Shown here: positions 1 to 6,183 of the stretch, one piece after another
Layout: each line of letters starts with the position of its first letter
How positions within the stretch are numbered: the first letter of the stretch is position 1
Assembly (NCBI GenBank): GCA_964548055.1
Contig: CAZJPS010000027.1
Span: 1 to 14,368 of the forward strand
Direction of reading: 5' to 3'
DNA length: 14,368 nucleotides
From: CAZJPS01 sp964548055
GTDB lineage: Bacteria > Patescibacteriota > Gracilibacteria > Peribacterales > Peribacteraceae
Made by a program: the position numbers and the translations under genes
Notes under the pieces: model-generated
The model's database searches: none
Told to the model about the DNA's origin: nothing
The model's input: only the letters and a program-made list of their open reading frames with translations

Positions 1-1089
1 TCTCATCGGCATTTTACGCCACAGGGGTTTCTAAAACTAAATGAACTTCTTGGCCAAATAAAAGATAATAATCCGGAAGCGACGAATGAGTTCATACACA
101 CAATCCAACCGTGGATCGCAGAAACACGTCAACGAATAGCAATGCAAACATTGGGCACGATCACTATTGATGACCATGAAAAAGAAGACCAAGCTACCGA
201 TGCACTTCTGCATCTCATGGATGATATCCAATTAGGAGATGTACCGAACTGGAGTAATTTTTCAGGACGCTTTCAGAGAAAAATACGGGCGCTCTACGAA
301 AAAATGGGGAGGAACAAAAAGAAAATGAACGATGCATCTTTTATAAGTCTTGATGAAGAAGTAACTGATACCGATGGAAAAAATGTTCCACGACATGAGA
401 CGATGACCTCGAGAAATTTTACAGAATCCGAAGATAGGTTTATACGTTTAGATGAATTAAAATCTACCTTACAAAAAGTGCTTGATACAATGAGTGAGAG
501 ACATAGAAGGATTATTGAAGCTCGATACGGTATGAATGGAAAAGAGATCACTTTGGAAACATTAGGAGGAGAATTGGGAATTCATCCCAAAACAGTTCGT
601 GAACTTGAAAAAGATGCGCTTAAAAAACTTCAGCAACCTTTTCGAGCTCGGAATTTGGAAGTATTTATAACAGGTCAGGGTGGATATCCTGCACAAAGGA
701 AAGATACAGAATTTTCTAGAGTACGAAAAAATAGCAATATCTTATTAGGGATTGAAAAACACTTAGTAAACCCAAAAAAAACTATTCTTGAGCTATGGAA
801 AAAAAGCTGCGGTGATAGTGATGCTTTCGTGCACATCATAAGCGAAAGAACGGATGTTCCAGAAATGTATGTGTCAGCCTTGAGCAATGTAGAAAAAACA
901 AATGCAGATAAACTAAAAGGTGCACTGCAAACACGGATTATTGAAAAACTGAAAGTTGCCTTACCTCCCGACAAGAGAGAAATATTTGAGAAAGCAATAC
1001 AGAAACTGAATCAATACATGGCTCTTTTTGAAGTGATGGGCGGAAGATGTATAGACCTAAAAGACACTCTTGTACAAGACGACGAATAA
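1..1089 (+). CDS. Sigma-70-like RNA polymerase sigma factor with long C-terminal extension (5' partial)
   Basis: The reading frame is open from base 1, so the start lies outside the window; 362 residues are visible. Residues about 25-105 resemble a degenerate sigma region 2: helices, an acidic D-H-E-K-E-D stretch, then an aromatic/basic segment NFSGRFQRKIRAL. A linker with SLDEEV follows. Residues about 150-217 are a clear region 4 helix-turn-helix: SERHRRIIEARYGMNG, then TLETLGGELGIHPKTVRELE and a basic helix DALKKL, which would bind the -35 element. I see no convincing region 3. The last 145 residues or so (218-362) are lysine-rich, probably helical, and match nothing I recognise. The ATG at 142 is internal: it would cut region 2 and has no ribosome binding site. 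The region 4 assignment is firm; the identity as an alternative rather than housekeeping factor is inference from the divergence and the extension. Confidence 0.8.
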   Translation, partial: SHRHFTPQGFLKLNELLGQIKDNNPEATNEFIHTIQPWIAETRQRIAMQTLGTITIDDHEKEDQATDALLHLMDDIQLGDVPNWSNFSGRFQRKIRALYEKMGRNKKKMNDASFISLDEEVTDTDGKNVPRHETMTSRNFTESEDRFIRLDELKSTLQKVLDTMSERHRRIIEARYGMNGKEITLETLGGELGIHPKTVRELEKDALKKLQQPFRARNLEVFITGQGGYPAQRKDTEFSRVRKNSNILLGIEKHLVNPKKTILELWKKSCGDSDAFVHIISERTDVPEMYVSALSNVEKTNADKLKGALQTRIIEKLKVALPPDKREIFEKAIQKLNQYMALFEVMGGRCIDLKDTLVQDDE

Positions 1090-1138
1090 AGAAAAAGAAC
1101 ATAAATGAAAAGACTTAAAAATATCTCACAAAACCACA

Positions 1139-1165
1139 AAAGCCGCTTGCGCGGCTTTCATGACT
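1139..1165. terminator. Bidirectional intrinsic terminator between convergent genes
   Basis: A perfect 8-bp stem, AAAGCCGC (1139-1146) and GCGGCTTT (1151-1158), has a TTGC loop. Downstream on plus the tract is only moderately T-rich; on minus the stem is followed by TTGTGGTTTTG. It sits between two convergent stop codons and can serve both genes. Confidence 0.7.
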
Positions 1166-1195
1166 TTTCTCCCTATACTTTTACAAAAATGTGTA

Positions 1196-1867
1196 TTACT
1201 GAGCTGATGACAGGCTGGATGATGAGGCAGTGGGCTTCATCATCATATGATGCATGCGATACATTTTTCTCTCTCCCATATCAGGCAGAGTAACGCCGTG
1301 TTCTTTTGCAATTTGATCGATCGTCTTTCCGTTTGCCAACTCAGTCTTCAGTTCGTCTTCCGTTATGCCAAATTTTTCGGCAAGAGGAGTAAATCCAAAT
1401 GCCCGCTTAGCCCCATGACCCATGTTCATTCCCAACATATTGGAACCCCCAGGCATAAACCTCATTGTATTTCCGCATGCTGTACGAACCGCTTCCATTG
1501 CTTTCGTTATTGCAGCTGGCATTGAATTATCAATAGTTTTTGATGCTTTCATATCTTCATGCATTTTTTTAAGTGCTTCACCACGCGCAGTTTCATCGGC
1601 AATACTTGCAGCTGAACTTAATGCATCTTTCCTTATCTTGAGTGATTGTTTTTGCGCTGCAGTCATTGCATCAAAATTATCCAGTTGCGCACCTTCCAAC
1701 GTTGCCATTGCAAGGACACATTCTTGAGATGGAACAGTGCTCAGTACAGATGCTGTATTAGAAGGAGAGCTACTACTTGCTGCTGCACTTGTAACCTGCG
1801 CAACAATAGGGAAAGCCATCGCTAGAGTTGATGCACCCGCTATGGCACCAAGAGTAAATTTTTTCAT
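1196..1867 (-). CDS. Secreted Met/His-rich protein with YckD/DUF2680-like segment
   Basis: The 223-residue product starts with a typical Sec signal peptide (MKKFTLGAIAGASTLAMAFP, cleavage likely near A23-A30) and a short serine spacer (S31-S36), so it is exported. Two cysteines, C50 and C131, could form a disulfide. Residues 162-195 (LAEKFGITEDELKTELANG followed by KTIDQIAKEHGV) match the pattern of the YckD/DUF2680 family, whose function is unknown. Two clusters are rich in possible soft-metal ligands: M135, M138, M144, M147, M149, H151, and M202, M205, H206, H207, M208-M210. The C-terminus is again serine-rich. Its promoter carries the same two-half-site box as the adjacent response regulator, so it is very likely a target of that system. 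Metal, perhaps copper, binding is inference from composition and from the co-regulated cupredoxin. There is no Shine-Dalgarno sequence before the ATG. Confidence 0.8.
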   Translation of the reverse strand: MKKFTLGAIAGASTLAMAFPIVAQVTSAAASSSSPSNTASVLSTVPSQECVLAMATLEGAQLDNFDAMTAAQKQSLKIRKDALSSAASIADETARGEALKKMHEDMKASKTIDNSMPAAITKAMEAVRTACGNTMRFMPGGSNMLGMNMGHGAKRAFGFTPLAEKFGITEDELKTELANGKTIDQIAKEHGVTLPDMGERKMYRMHHMMMKPTASSSSLSSAQ

Positions 1868-1909
1868 GGCATTAGGGGATAAAAAAATAAAACGTAATCG
1901 AACAAACGC

Positions 1910-1943
1910 ATTCTAAGCACACCCTGTTAAGGGATGATTAAGG
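1910..1943 (-). promoter_or_regulatory. Response-regulator box and -10 for the DUF2680-like gene
   Basis: Read on the minus strand: CCTTAA-TCATC-CCTTAA (1927-1943), then 11 bases, then TAGAAT (1910-1915). The half-sites are 11 bp apart, one helical turn, as in direct repeats bound by OmpR-family dimers. The box covers roughly -40 to -24 and takes the place of a -35 element. The likely transcript start is near 1904, giving a leader of about 35 nt. The box lies about 20 bp downstream of the histidine kinase stop, so the gene has its own promoter even if read-through occurs. Confidence 0.7.
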
Positions 1944-1964
1944 AGTTCAGATTGCCCTCTCTCT

Positions 1965-3134
1965 CTATGAAATTGCCACTGTAAATATAGTTCCCTCCCC
2001 TTCTTCACTCTTCACATCAATACTCCACCCGTGCAAATCTACAATTCTTTTTACAAGAGCAAGCCCTAGTCCCAAACCACCTTTTGCGCGAGATGCATCA
2101 GCCTGATAAAAGCGATCAAAAATATGAGGCAATGATGCTTCTGCAATCCCAATGCCATCATCTTGTACGGACAATTCCTTTTTTGAAAGACGCACAATCA
2201 CGGTGCCGCCGCCAGGCTTGCTATACTTCACTGCATTCATAATTAAATTTGTTAATACTTGGCGCACAAGCGATGGATCACCCATTACCACCACACCGGG
2301 AGTGATAGCGGATTCAATCTTTACATTATTCTTTTCTGCAAAAACTTTTTGCTTCTCGATTATCTCTGCAACAAAAGGAGAGAGCTGAATTTTCTCTTTG
2401 GACAATAAAAAAGAATCCAGCCTTGCAAGATTCAGTAACCTTTCTATAAGAATCGTGATCTGCTTTACATCATCTTTTGCGGATTCAATCCCCTCTTTGT
2501 ATTTCTGTGTTTTAAGTGCAAGATCCAAAGAAGAATTGAGAGTAGCAAGCGGCGTACGTAGTTCATGGCTGGCATCCTGGGTAAATTGCTCTAATCTTTC
2601 CATGGCAGCTGCTGCAGGCTTTAAGCTGGTGCGTGCAAAAAAGAGTCCAACAAAAAACGTAATGGTAGAAATGCCGATGTTCACTAATAAAAACATGAAG
2701 CCCTTGTCCTGCAATTCACTAAAATGAAAACGATCCAAATGCGCCACTTGTATGTGTCCACTTGGCTGCCCACTATCCATAATTGGAGCTGTAAGAATCA
2801 CATAGTCTTCATGCTCCACTGTTGCATACGAAAGACCCGGCTTATCTGAAAAACGAATATCCGAAAATACATCTCCTTCATACAGAATACGATGATTTTT
2901 GTCAGCCACACGAACCAGTTCACTCATCCCACGAGGAAGTGCGGCTGGAACACCATCGGGAGTAAAGCGGGAACTATCAATAACAAACTGTAAGTTCTGA
3001 ACGAGCAAATCATATGTTTGCCTGCGTACTCTATTGAAATCCACAGCTAAGAATATTGAGCCGCTGATAAGAATGAGAATGAAAACGAACGCAGTAAACT
3101 GCAGTGCAATAATGTAACTAACGCGTCTAAACAT
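1965..3134 (-). CDS. Membrane sensor histidine kinase (HAMP-poor, HisKA/HATPase)
   Basis: The 389-residue protein has two membrane segments (about 9-31 and 147-167) flanking an extracytoplasmic sensor of about 115 residues that contains five histidines (H81, H108, H127, H132, H137). Only about 16 residues separate the second membrane helix from the dimerisation helix, so there is no full HAMP domain. The H-box is DASHELRTPLA with phospho-acceptor H190. The ATPase domain has an N-box (N296, N300), G1 box DDGIGI (325-330) and G2 box GLGLGL (353-358). All key residues are present, so it should be active. Its ATG overlaps the stop of the response regulator gene by one base (TAATG), which predicts translational coupling. 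The ligand is unknown; a metal is plausible from the His-rich sensor and the co-regulated products. Confidence 0.93.
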   Translation of the reverse strand: MFRRVSYIIALQFTAFVFILILISGSIFLAVDFNRVRRQTYDLLVQNLQFVIDSSRFTPDGVPAALPRGMSELVRVADKNHRILYEGDVFSDIRFSDKPGLSYATVEHEDYVILTAPIMDSGQPSGHIQVAHLDRFHFSELQDKGFMFLLVNIGISTITFFVGLFFARTSLKPAAAAMERLEQFTQDASHELRTPLATLNSSLDLALKTQKYKEGIESAKDDVKQITILIERLLNLARLDSFLLSKEKIQLSPFVAEIIEKQKVFAEKNNVKIESAITPGVVVMGDPSLVRQVLTNLIMNAVKYSKPGGGTVIVRLSKKELSVQDDGIGIAEASLPHIFDRFYQADASRAKGGLGLGLALVKRIVDLHGWSIDVKSEEGEGTIFTVAIS

Positions 3135-3796
3135 TACATAGATGGAACAAGATAGCCACGACCGGGCACTGTTTTAATAATACCCTTTCCAAGTTTTCTC
3201 CGTAAGTATGCCACATGCACGTCTACTGTTTGCGAAAACAGTAAATCATCGCGTCCTCCCCACACATGAGCCAAAATTGTCGGGCGATCCTGTGCCACTC
3301 CGCGATTACGAAGCAGAAATTCCAAGAGGCCAAATTCTTTTGGAGACAAACTTACAAGCATGTCTGCCCTGCGCACTTCCTGCGTATTTGTATCTAATGT
3401 GACGTCACCAATGGTAAGCACTGGGCTTTTATCTGCAGCTTTACGCCTAAGTAGAACGCGTACGCGAGCAAGTAATTCTTCCAAATCGAAAGGCTTTGTA
3501 AGGTAATCATCGGCCCCAATATTGAGTCCATGCACGATCTCTTGCTGTTTGCCCCTTGCCGTTAGCATCAGAATCGGCATATTTTTCTTATTTTGCCTGA
3601 GCATTGTGCAAATAACGTAGCCATCCATTCCAGGCAAATTGATGTCTAAAATGAGCAGATCGACTTCTTGGGTCATCGCTTTTTCAAAGCCTTCTTTTCC
3701 ATCATTAGATACTGTCACTGAATACTGTTCCAATTCTAAGAATTGCTTTATGTTCTCGGCTAGTTTTGGCTGATCTTCGATGAGGAGTATGTGCAT
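3134..3796 (-). CDS. OmpR/PhoB-family response regulator
   Basis: The 220-residue protein has a receiver domain (1-115) and a winged-helix DNA-binding domain (about 125-218). The receiver shows the acidic pocket E7/D8, phospho-acceptor D51 (LLILDINLPGMDGY), T79 and K101 (LTKPF). The effector domain has SPKEFGLLEFLLRN and the recognition-helix segment TVDVHVAYLRRKL, ending PGRGYLV. It is the first gene of the pair with the kinase and faces the cupredoxin gene across a 162-bp regulatory region. Its own promoter carries the box shared with two neighbouring genes, so it probably activates itself once phosphorylated. The start is the ATG 21 nt or so after the predicted transcript start; there is no Shine-Dalgarno sequence. 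Confidence 0.95.
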   Translation of the reverse strand: MHILLIEDQPKLAENIKQFLELEQYSVTVSNDGKEGFEKAMTQEVDLLILDINLPGMDGYVICTMLRQNKKNMPILMLTARGKQQEIVHGLNIGADDYLTKPFDLEELLARVRVLLRRKAADKSPVLTIGDVTLDTNTQEVRRADMLVSLSPKEFGLLEFLLRNRGVAQDRPTILAHVWGGRDDLLFSQTVDVHVAYLRRKLGKGIIKTVPGRGYLVPSM

Positions 3797-3823
3797 AATG
3801 TGGAAAAAAACAGTTGCATCTGC

Positions 3824-3857
3824 ATCTTAAACATGGAACATTAAGGACACGTTAAGG
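3824..3857 (-). promoter_or_regulatory. Autoregulatory response-regulator box and -10
   Basis: On the minus strand: CCTTAA-CGTGT-CCTTAA (3841-3857), an 11-base gap, then TAAGAT (3824-3829). The spacing is identical to that in front of the DUF2680-like gene. Predicted transcript start is near 3817, with a leader of about 20 nt before the ATG at 3796. The half-sites resemble the YTTAAK-N5-YTTAAK box known for PmrA, and the placement just upstream of the -10 resembles PhoB boxes. Confidence 0.72.
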
Positions 3858-3894
3858 CTACACCAAAAGAGATTCTTCAAGATAGGATAACACC

Positions 3895-3928
3895 TCTTAA
3901 CATCTTATTAATCTCTCGTCTGTAGACT
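3895..3928 (+). promoter_or_regulatory. Response-regulator box and -10 for the cupredoxin gene
   Basis: TCTTAA-CATCT-TATTAA (3895-3911), 11 bases, then TAGACT (3923-3928). This is a more degenerate copy of the box found upstream of the response regulator, on the opposite strand and centred about 54 bp away. The half-site spacing and distance to the -10 are the same as in the other two copies. The predicted start near 3935 leaves a leader of about 24 nt without a Shine-Dalgarno sequence. Confidence 0.62.
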
Positions 3929-3958
3929 TCATTTTCTATTTCTTCCACTCATTTCACA

Positions 3959-4471
3959 ATGAAGAAAACAATCATTTTCATGTCCTCACTTGCTTCACTC
4001 GCATTACTCAGCGCCTGCAACACAACAGGAAGTGTTTCAGGTACTCTTCCTGAAAATACAGGTATGGAAGCTAGCAGTATGTCTTCCGATGCAAGCAGCG
4101 TTATGCCAACAGGCGATGAAATATCCTCAGATTCTTCTTCCTCTGCTGCCACGATAATGGAAAATTCCTCAGCTTCTGCAAAAGCTGATACATCAGACGC
4201 TCGCATCATCGATATGACTGTAACTGACTGGTCATTTGCTCCAAATGCAATCACTGTAAAGAAAGGACAAAAAGTGACGATACGCTTGAAGGGAATTGAA
4301 GGCGAGCACAGCTTTGCTATTCCTGAACTGAACATCAATGTTGCAATTGAAGAAGGTCAAACAAAGGATATTGTGCTCCCTACAGACAACACTGGAACTT
4401 TCACATTCCGCTGTATGATTCCTTGCGGCCAAGGACACAAAGACATGACAGGACAACTCATTATCAACTGA
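3959..4471 (+). CDS. CuA-type cupredoxin lipoprotein
   Basis: The 170-residue product begins with a lipoprotein signal (MKKTIIFMSSLASLALLSAC, lipobox LSAC, lipidated C20), then a Ser/Met-rich linker (about 21-80) and a cupredoxin domain (about 82-170). The domain contains H117 (GEHSFAI) and the C-terminal ligand loop C152-MIP-C156-GQG-H160-KD-M163. That C-x3-C-x3-H-x2-M spacing with an upstream His is the binuclear CuA pattern of cytochrome oxidase subunit II and N2O reductase rather than the single-Cys blue copper pattern. No oxidase or electron-transfer partner is in the window. It may carry electrons, or bind or deliver copper at the membrane surface. It diverges from the response regulator gene and shares its regulatory box, so control by that system is likely. 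The fold and ligands are well supported; the role is not. Confidence 0.88.
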   Translation: MKKTIIFMSSLASLALLSACNTTGSVSGTLPENTGMEASSMSSDASSVMPTGDEISSDSSSSAATIMENSSASAKADTSDARIIDMTVTDWSFAPNAITVKKGQKVTIRLKGIEGEHSFAIPELNINVAIEEGQTKDIVLPTDNTGTFTFRCMIPCGQGHKDMTGQLIIN

Positions 4472-4492
4472 TTATCTCAAATAAGAAGATAC

Positions 4493-4520
4493 AAAGCTCT
4501 CGCCATCACGCGGGAGCTTT
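4493..4520. terminator. Intrinsic terminator-like hairpin after the cupredoxin gene
   Basis: An 11-bp stem with one G-T pair, AAAGCTCTCGC (4493-4503) and GCGGGAGCTTT (4510-4520), has a six-base loop. The T tract after it is short, so termination on plus may be weak. It separates the cupredoxin gene from the deacetylase gene. Confidence 0.55.
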
Positions 4521-4556
4521 TACAAAAGTAAAACCACGCTTGCTCGATCGTGTATC

Positions 4557-5450
4557 ATGGCTTACATGCGTCGCGCACTTTTTCTATTCCTTCTTGTCCT
4601 CATTATAGGAGGAGTGGCAAGTGTATCCGCCATGCGTGCACAGACGGTACGGAAACAAACTTCCTCTCAAAGCTCTGCTGCTCTCTCTAGTACAAAATCT
4701 TCCAAAGCTAGAGCTGTGCGTTCAAGTGTTTCTTCGAAATCTGCATCATCTGTAACAGTTGCAAAACCCCTCACACCTCCAACAAATCTCCGTATTCCCA
4801 TTCTCGTTTACCATCACATCCGGGAAAACCAAGGATGGGGCCCAGATACATGGAGCGCCAAAATGAGTGTTTCTCCCAAAGGCTTTGAAAAGCAGATGCT
4901 ATGGCTGAGCGATCACAATTACACCTCTATTAACCTAGATACCTATGTGCAAATTATGAAAGGCGAGCGGCAAGGGCCACAAAAACCAGTAGTGATTACC
5001 TTTGATGATAACGTGCTGAGTGCGTATGAACTCGGCGTACCCATCATGGAAAAATACGGAATGATGGGAGTGTTTTACCTTGTAGCAGATCGTATTGATT
5101 CCAAAACAATGATTAATAGAGAACGCGCTCAAGATTTACTAAAGCGCGGCATGGATATTCAATCACACACACTCGCGCATCGCGTGCTAACGGCATTACC
5201 GGTCGAAGAATTGGACCGAGATCTAAAAGAAAGTAAACGCATATTGGAAGAACTTACGGGCAAACCTGTGCTGCACGTGGCCTATCCTGGCACCGCTCAC
5301 AATGCAACAGTACGTGAACATGCTGCTAAAGCAGGCTACATCACTGGCACTATCATGGATCCCCGTGCCGCCACAGAAAAGGATGATCTGATGAAGCTGC
5401 CAAGAATTATGATGATCGATAGTACGGATCTGAAGAAAGTGCTTCCATAG
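4557..5450 (+). CDS. Secreted or membrane-anchored polysaccharide deacetylase (NodB-like), 3' end probably frameshifted
   Basis: The 297-residue product has an N-terminal membrane/signal segment (about 7-25), a Ser/Lys-rich spacer (about 35-70) and a NodB-homology domain (about 78-290). Motifs seen: IPILVYHHI at 80-88; TFDD at 148-151, followed by N152 where Gly is usual; the metal-binding H204-TLA-H208; and YPGT at 243-246. It should remove acyl groups from a surface or wall polysaccharide. The loss of the Gly after TFDD is a mild deviation; the metal residues are intact. An alternative start is the ATG at 4566. Right after the TAG, the +1 frame encodes an acidic serine-rich tail to 5535, so the annotated end may result from an indel or a frameshift. 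Confidence 0.88.
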   Translation: MAYMRRALFLFLLVLIIGGVASVSAMRAQTVRKQTSSQSSAALSSTKSSKARAVRSSVSSKSASSVTVAKPLTPPTNLRIPILVYHHIRENQGWGPDTWSAKMSVSPKGFEKQMLWLSDHNYTSINLDTYVQIMKGERQGPQKPVVITFDDNVLSAYELGVPIMEKYGMMGVFYLVADRIDSKTMINRERAQDLLKRGMDIQSHTLAHRVLTALPVEELDRDLKESKRILEELTGKPVLHVAYPGTAHNATVREHAAKAGYITGTIMDPRAATEKDDLMKLPRIMMIDSTDLKKVLP

Positions 5451-5535
5451 CGAAGAATCAGATGATTCAGAGGAAAGACGTCTACCAAATGAAGAGCTGA
5501 GTAATAGCTCATCTTCTGATTCTTCTGATTCCTAG
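5449..5535 (+). other. Acidic/serine-rich coding-like tail in the +1 frame of the deacetylase
   Basis: Skipping one base at the stop (CCA T AGC) continues the deacetylase with 28 residues made mostly of Ser, Glu and Asp (begins SEESDDSEERRLP, ends SSSSDSSDS) up to TAG at 5533-5535. The +1 frame is open only from 5434, just after a TGA at 5431-5433, so the shift would have to fall between 5434 and 5450. The composition matches the Ser/acidic tails of neighbouring exported proteins, for example the SADSSEE end of the 6184-7059 product. The same bases form an imperfect hairpin, which offers a non-coding explanation. Confidence 0.45.
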
Positions 5536-5942
5536 TACTTGGAGGGATTCATCCTCACAATATCTGCCTCATTTAATGCTTCACTCAGTCCTTGTGACAC
5601 AAAGTGATTGCGCACATACATATCCGCCTCATTCTGCGTCGAAAATCCTTTCTGCTTCCATTGAATAGTTTCGATCCTCTTGCGTCCACTAAAGAGAATA
5701 GCGGCAGGAAGATATTCCCCCGTGAGGGGATTTTTATAGGTATCGATGATATAGGCGCTGGGTATGTGCACCTTCGTAGATCTAGAGAATCGTAGTGGTT
5801 TCATAGGGAGCCGGGGGAAGATGGACACACACTCTTGCCAATGAGAGTAAAACTCCCAGGCACGGGGACAGTGTGCACTATTACTGACGGGTTCAGGACT
5901 ATCCCATGACGGATTGAGCTTGCCAAAGGGACACTTTTGCAC
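5532..5942 (-). CDS. Hypothetical protein
   Basis: The 136-residue frame starts at a GTG (5940-5942); an in-frame stop lies a few codons upstream and there is no clear Shine-Dalgarno sequence. I do not recognise it. There is no signal peptide or membrane helix. The first 46 residues are rich in Cys, His and Trp (C4, H24, C25, H34, C38), and the remainder looks like a compact mixed alpha/beta domain: IDTYKNPLTGEYLPAAILF, then a basic turn, then a helical QNEADMYVRNHFVSQGL. An alternative start is M47 (5802-5804), which would drop the Cys/Trp-rich part. Its stop overlaps the +1-frame stop of the deacetylase tail within a shared CTAG. The protein-like composition supports a real gene. Confidence 0.55.
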   Translation of the reverse strand: MQKCPFGKLNPSWDSPEPVSNSAHCPRAWEFYSHWQECVSIFPRLPMKPLRFSRSTKVHIPSAYIIDTYKNPLTGEYLPAAILFSGRKRIETIQWKQKGFSTQNEADMYVRNHFVSQGLSEALNEADIVRMNPSKY

Positions 5943-6018
5943 AGACGATTTGGGGCTTCATGATGAGGTAAAGAGGCCTTATTGCGTCATCCTTATAGTT
6001 TTTTCTCATGTCAAACTG

Positions 6019-6093
6019 AAAGGGACAAAAGGGACAGATGTCCTTTTCTAAATAATCCTTATCACCTTTGTCCCTTTTATCCCCTTTGTCCCC
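6019..6093. repeat. Inverted, internally repetitive GGGACAAA-type element
   Basis: The left arm 6019-6036 (AAAGGGACAAAAGGGACA) is complementary at 16 of 18 positions to bases 6069-6086. The right arm region, read on minus from 6093, consists of degenerate 8-10 bp units: GGGGACAAA, GGGGATAAAA, GGGACAAA, GGTGATAA. A small hairpin GGACA-GA-TGTCC lies at 6032-6043. It sits upstream of the 6184 gene's promoter and may be a small dispersed repeat or a folded regulatory element. Confidence 0.6.
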
Positions 6094-6121
6094 TCCCGTA
6101 TATATAAGGTATAGATCATGT

Positions 6122-6150
6122 TTGCAATTAATAAGTAAAAGTGTTATAAT
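6122..6150 (+). promoter_or_regulatory. Extended -10 sigma-70-type promoter
   Basis: TTGCAA (6122-6127), a 17-bp spacer ending in TGT, then TATAAT (6145-6150), which makes an extended TGnTATAAT. The predicted transcript start near 6157 gives a leader of about 27 nt for the ATG at 6184, with no Shine-Dalgarno sequence. Confidence 0.8.
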
Positions 6151-6183
6151 ATATAAAACACCCATACCCATTCCCCACATCCT

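Noticed and set aside
142..1089. ATG at 142 as the true start of the sigma-like gene
   Set aside because: The frame is open upstream to base 1 and the upstream residues complete the region 2-like segment.
5452..5525. Imperfect hairpin (GAAGAATCA with TGATTCTTC, plus an inner GAGCT/AGCTC) as a terminator of the deacetylase gene
   Set aside because: No T tract follows, and the bases are better explained as GAA/TCA/GAT codons of the +1-frame tail. It remains the main alternative reading.
6064..6093. G-quadruplex on the minus strand
   Set aside because: Only three runs of three or more G plus a GG are present, so it is not a clear quadruplex motif; kept only as part of the repeat finding.
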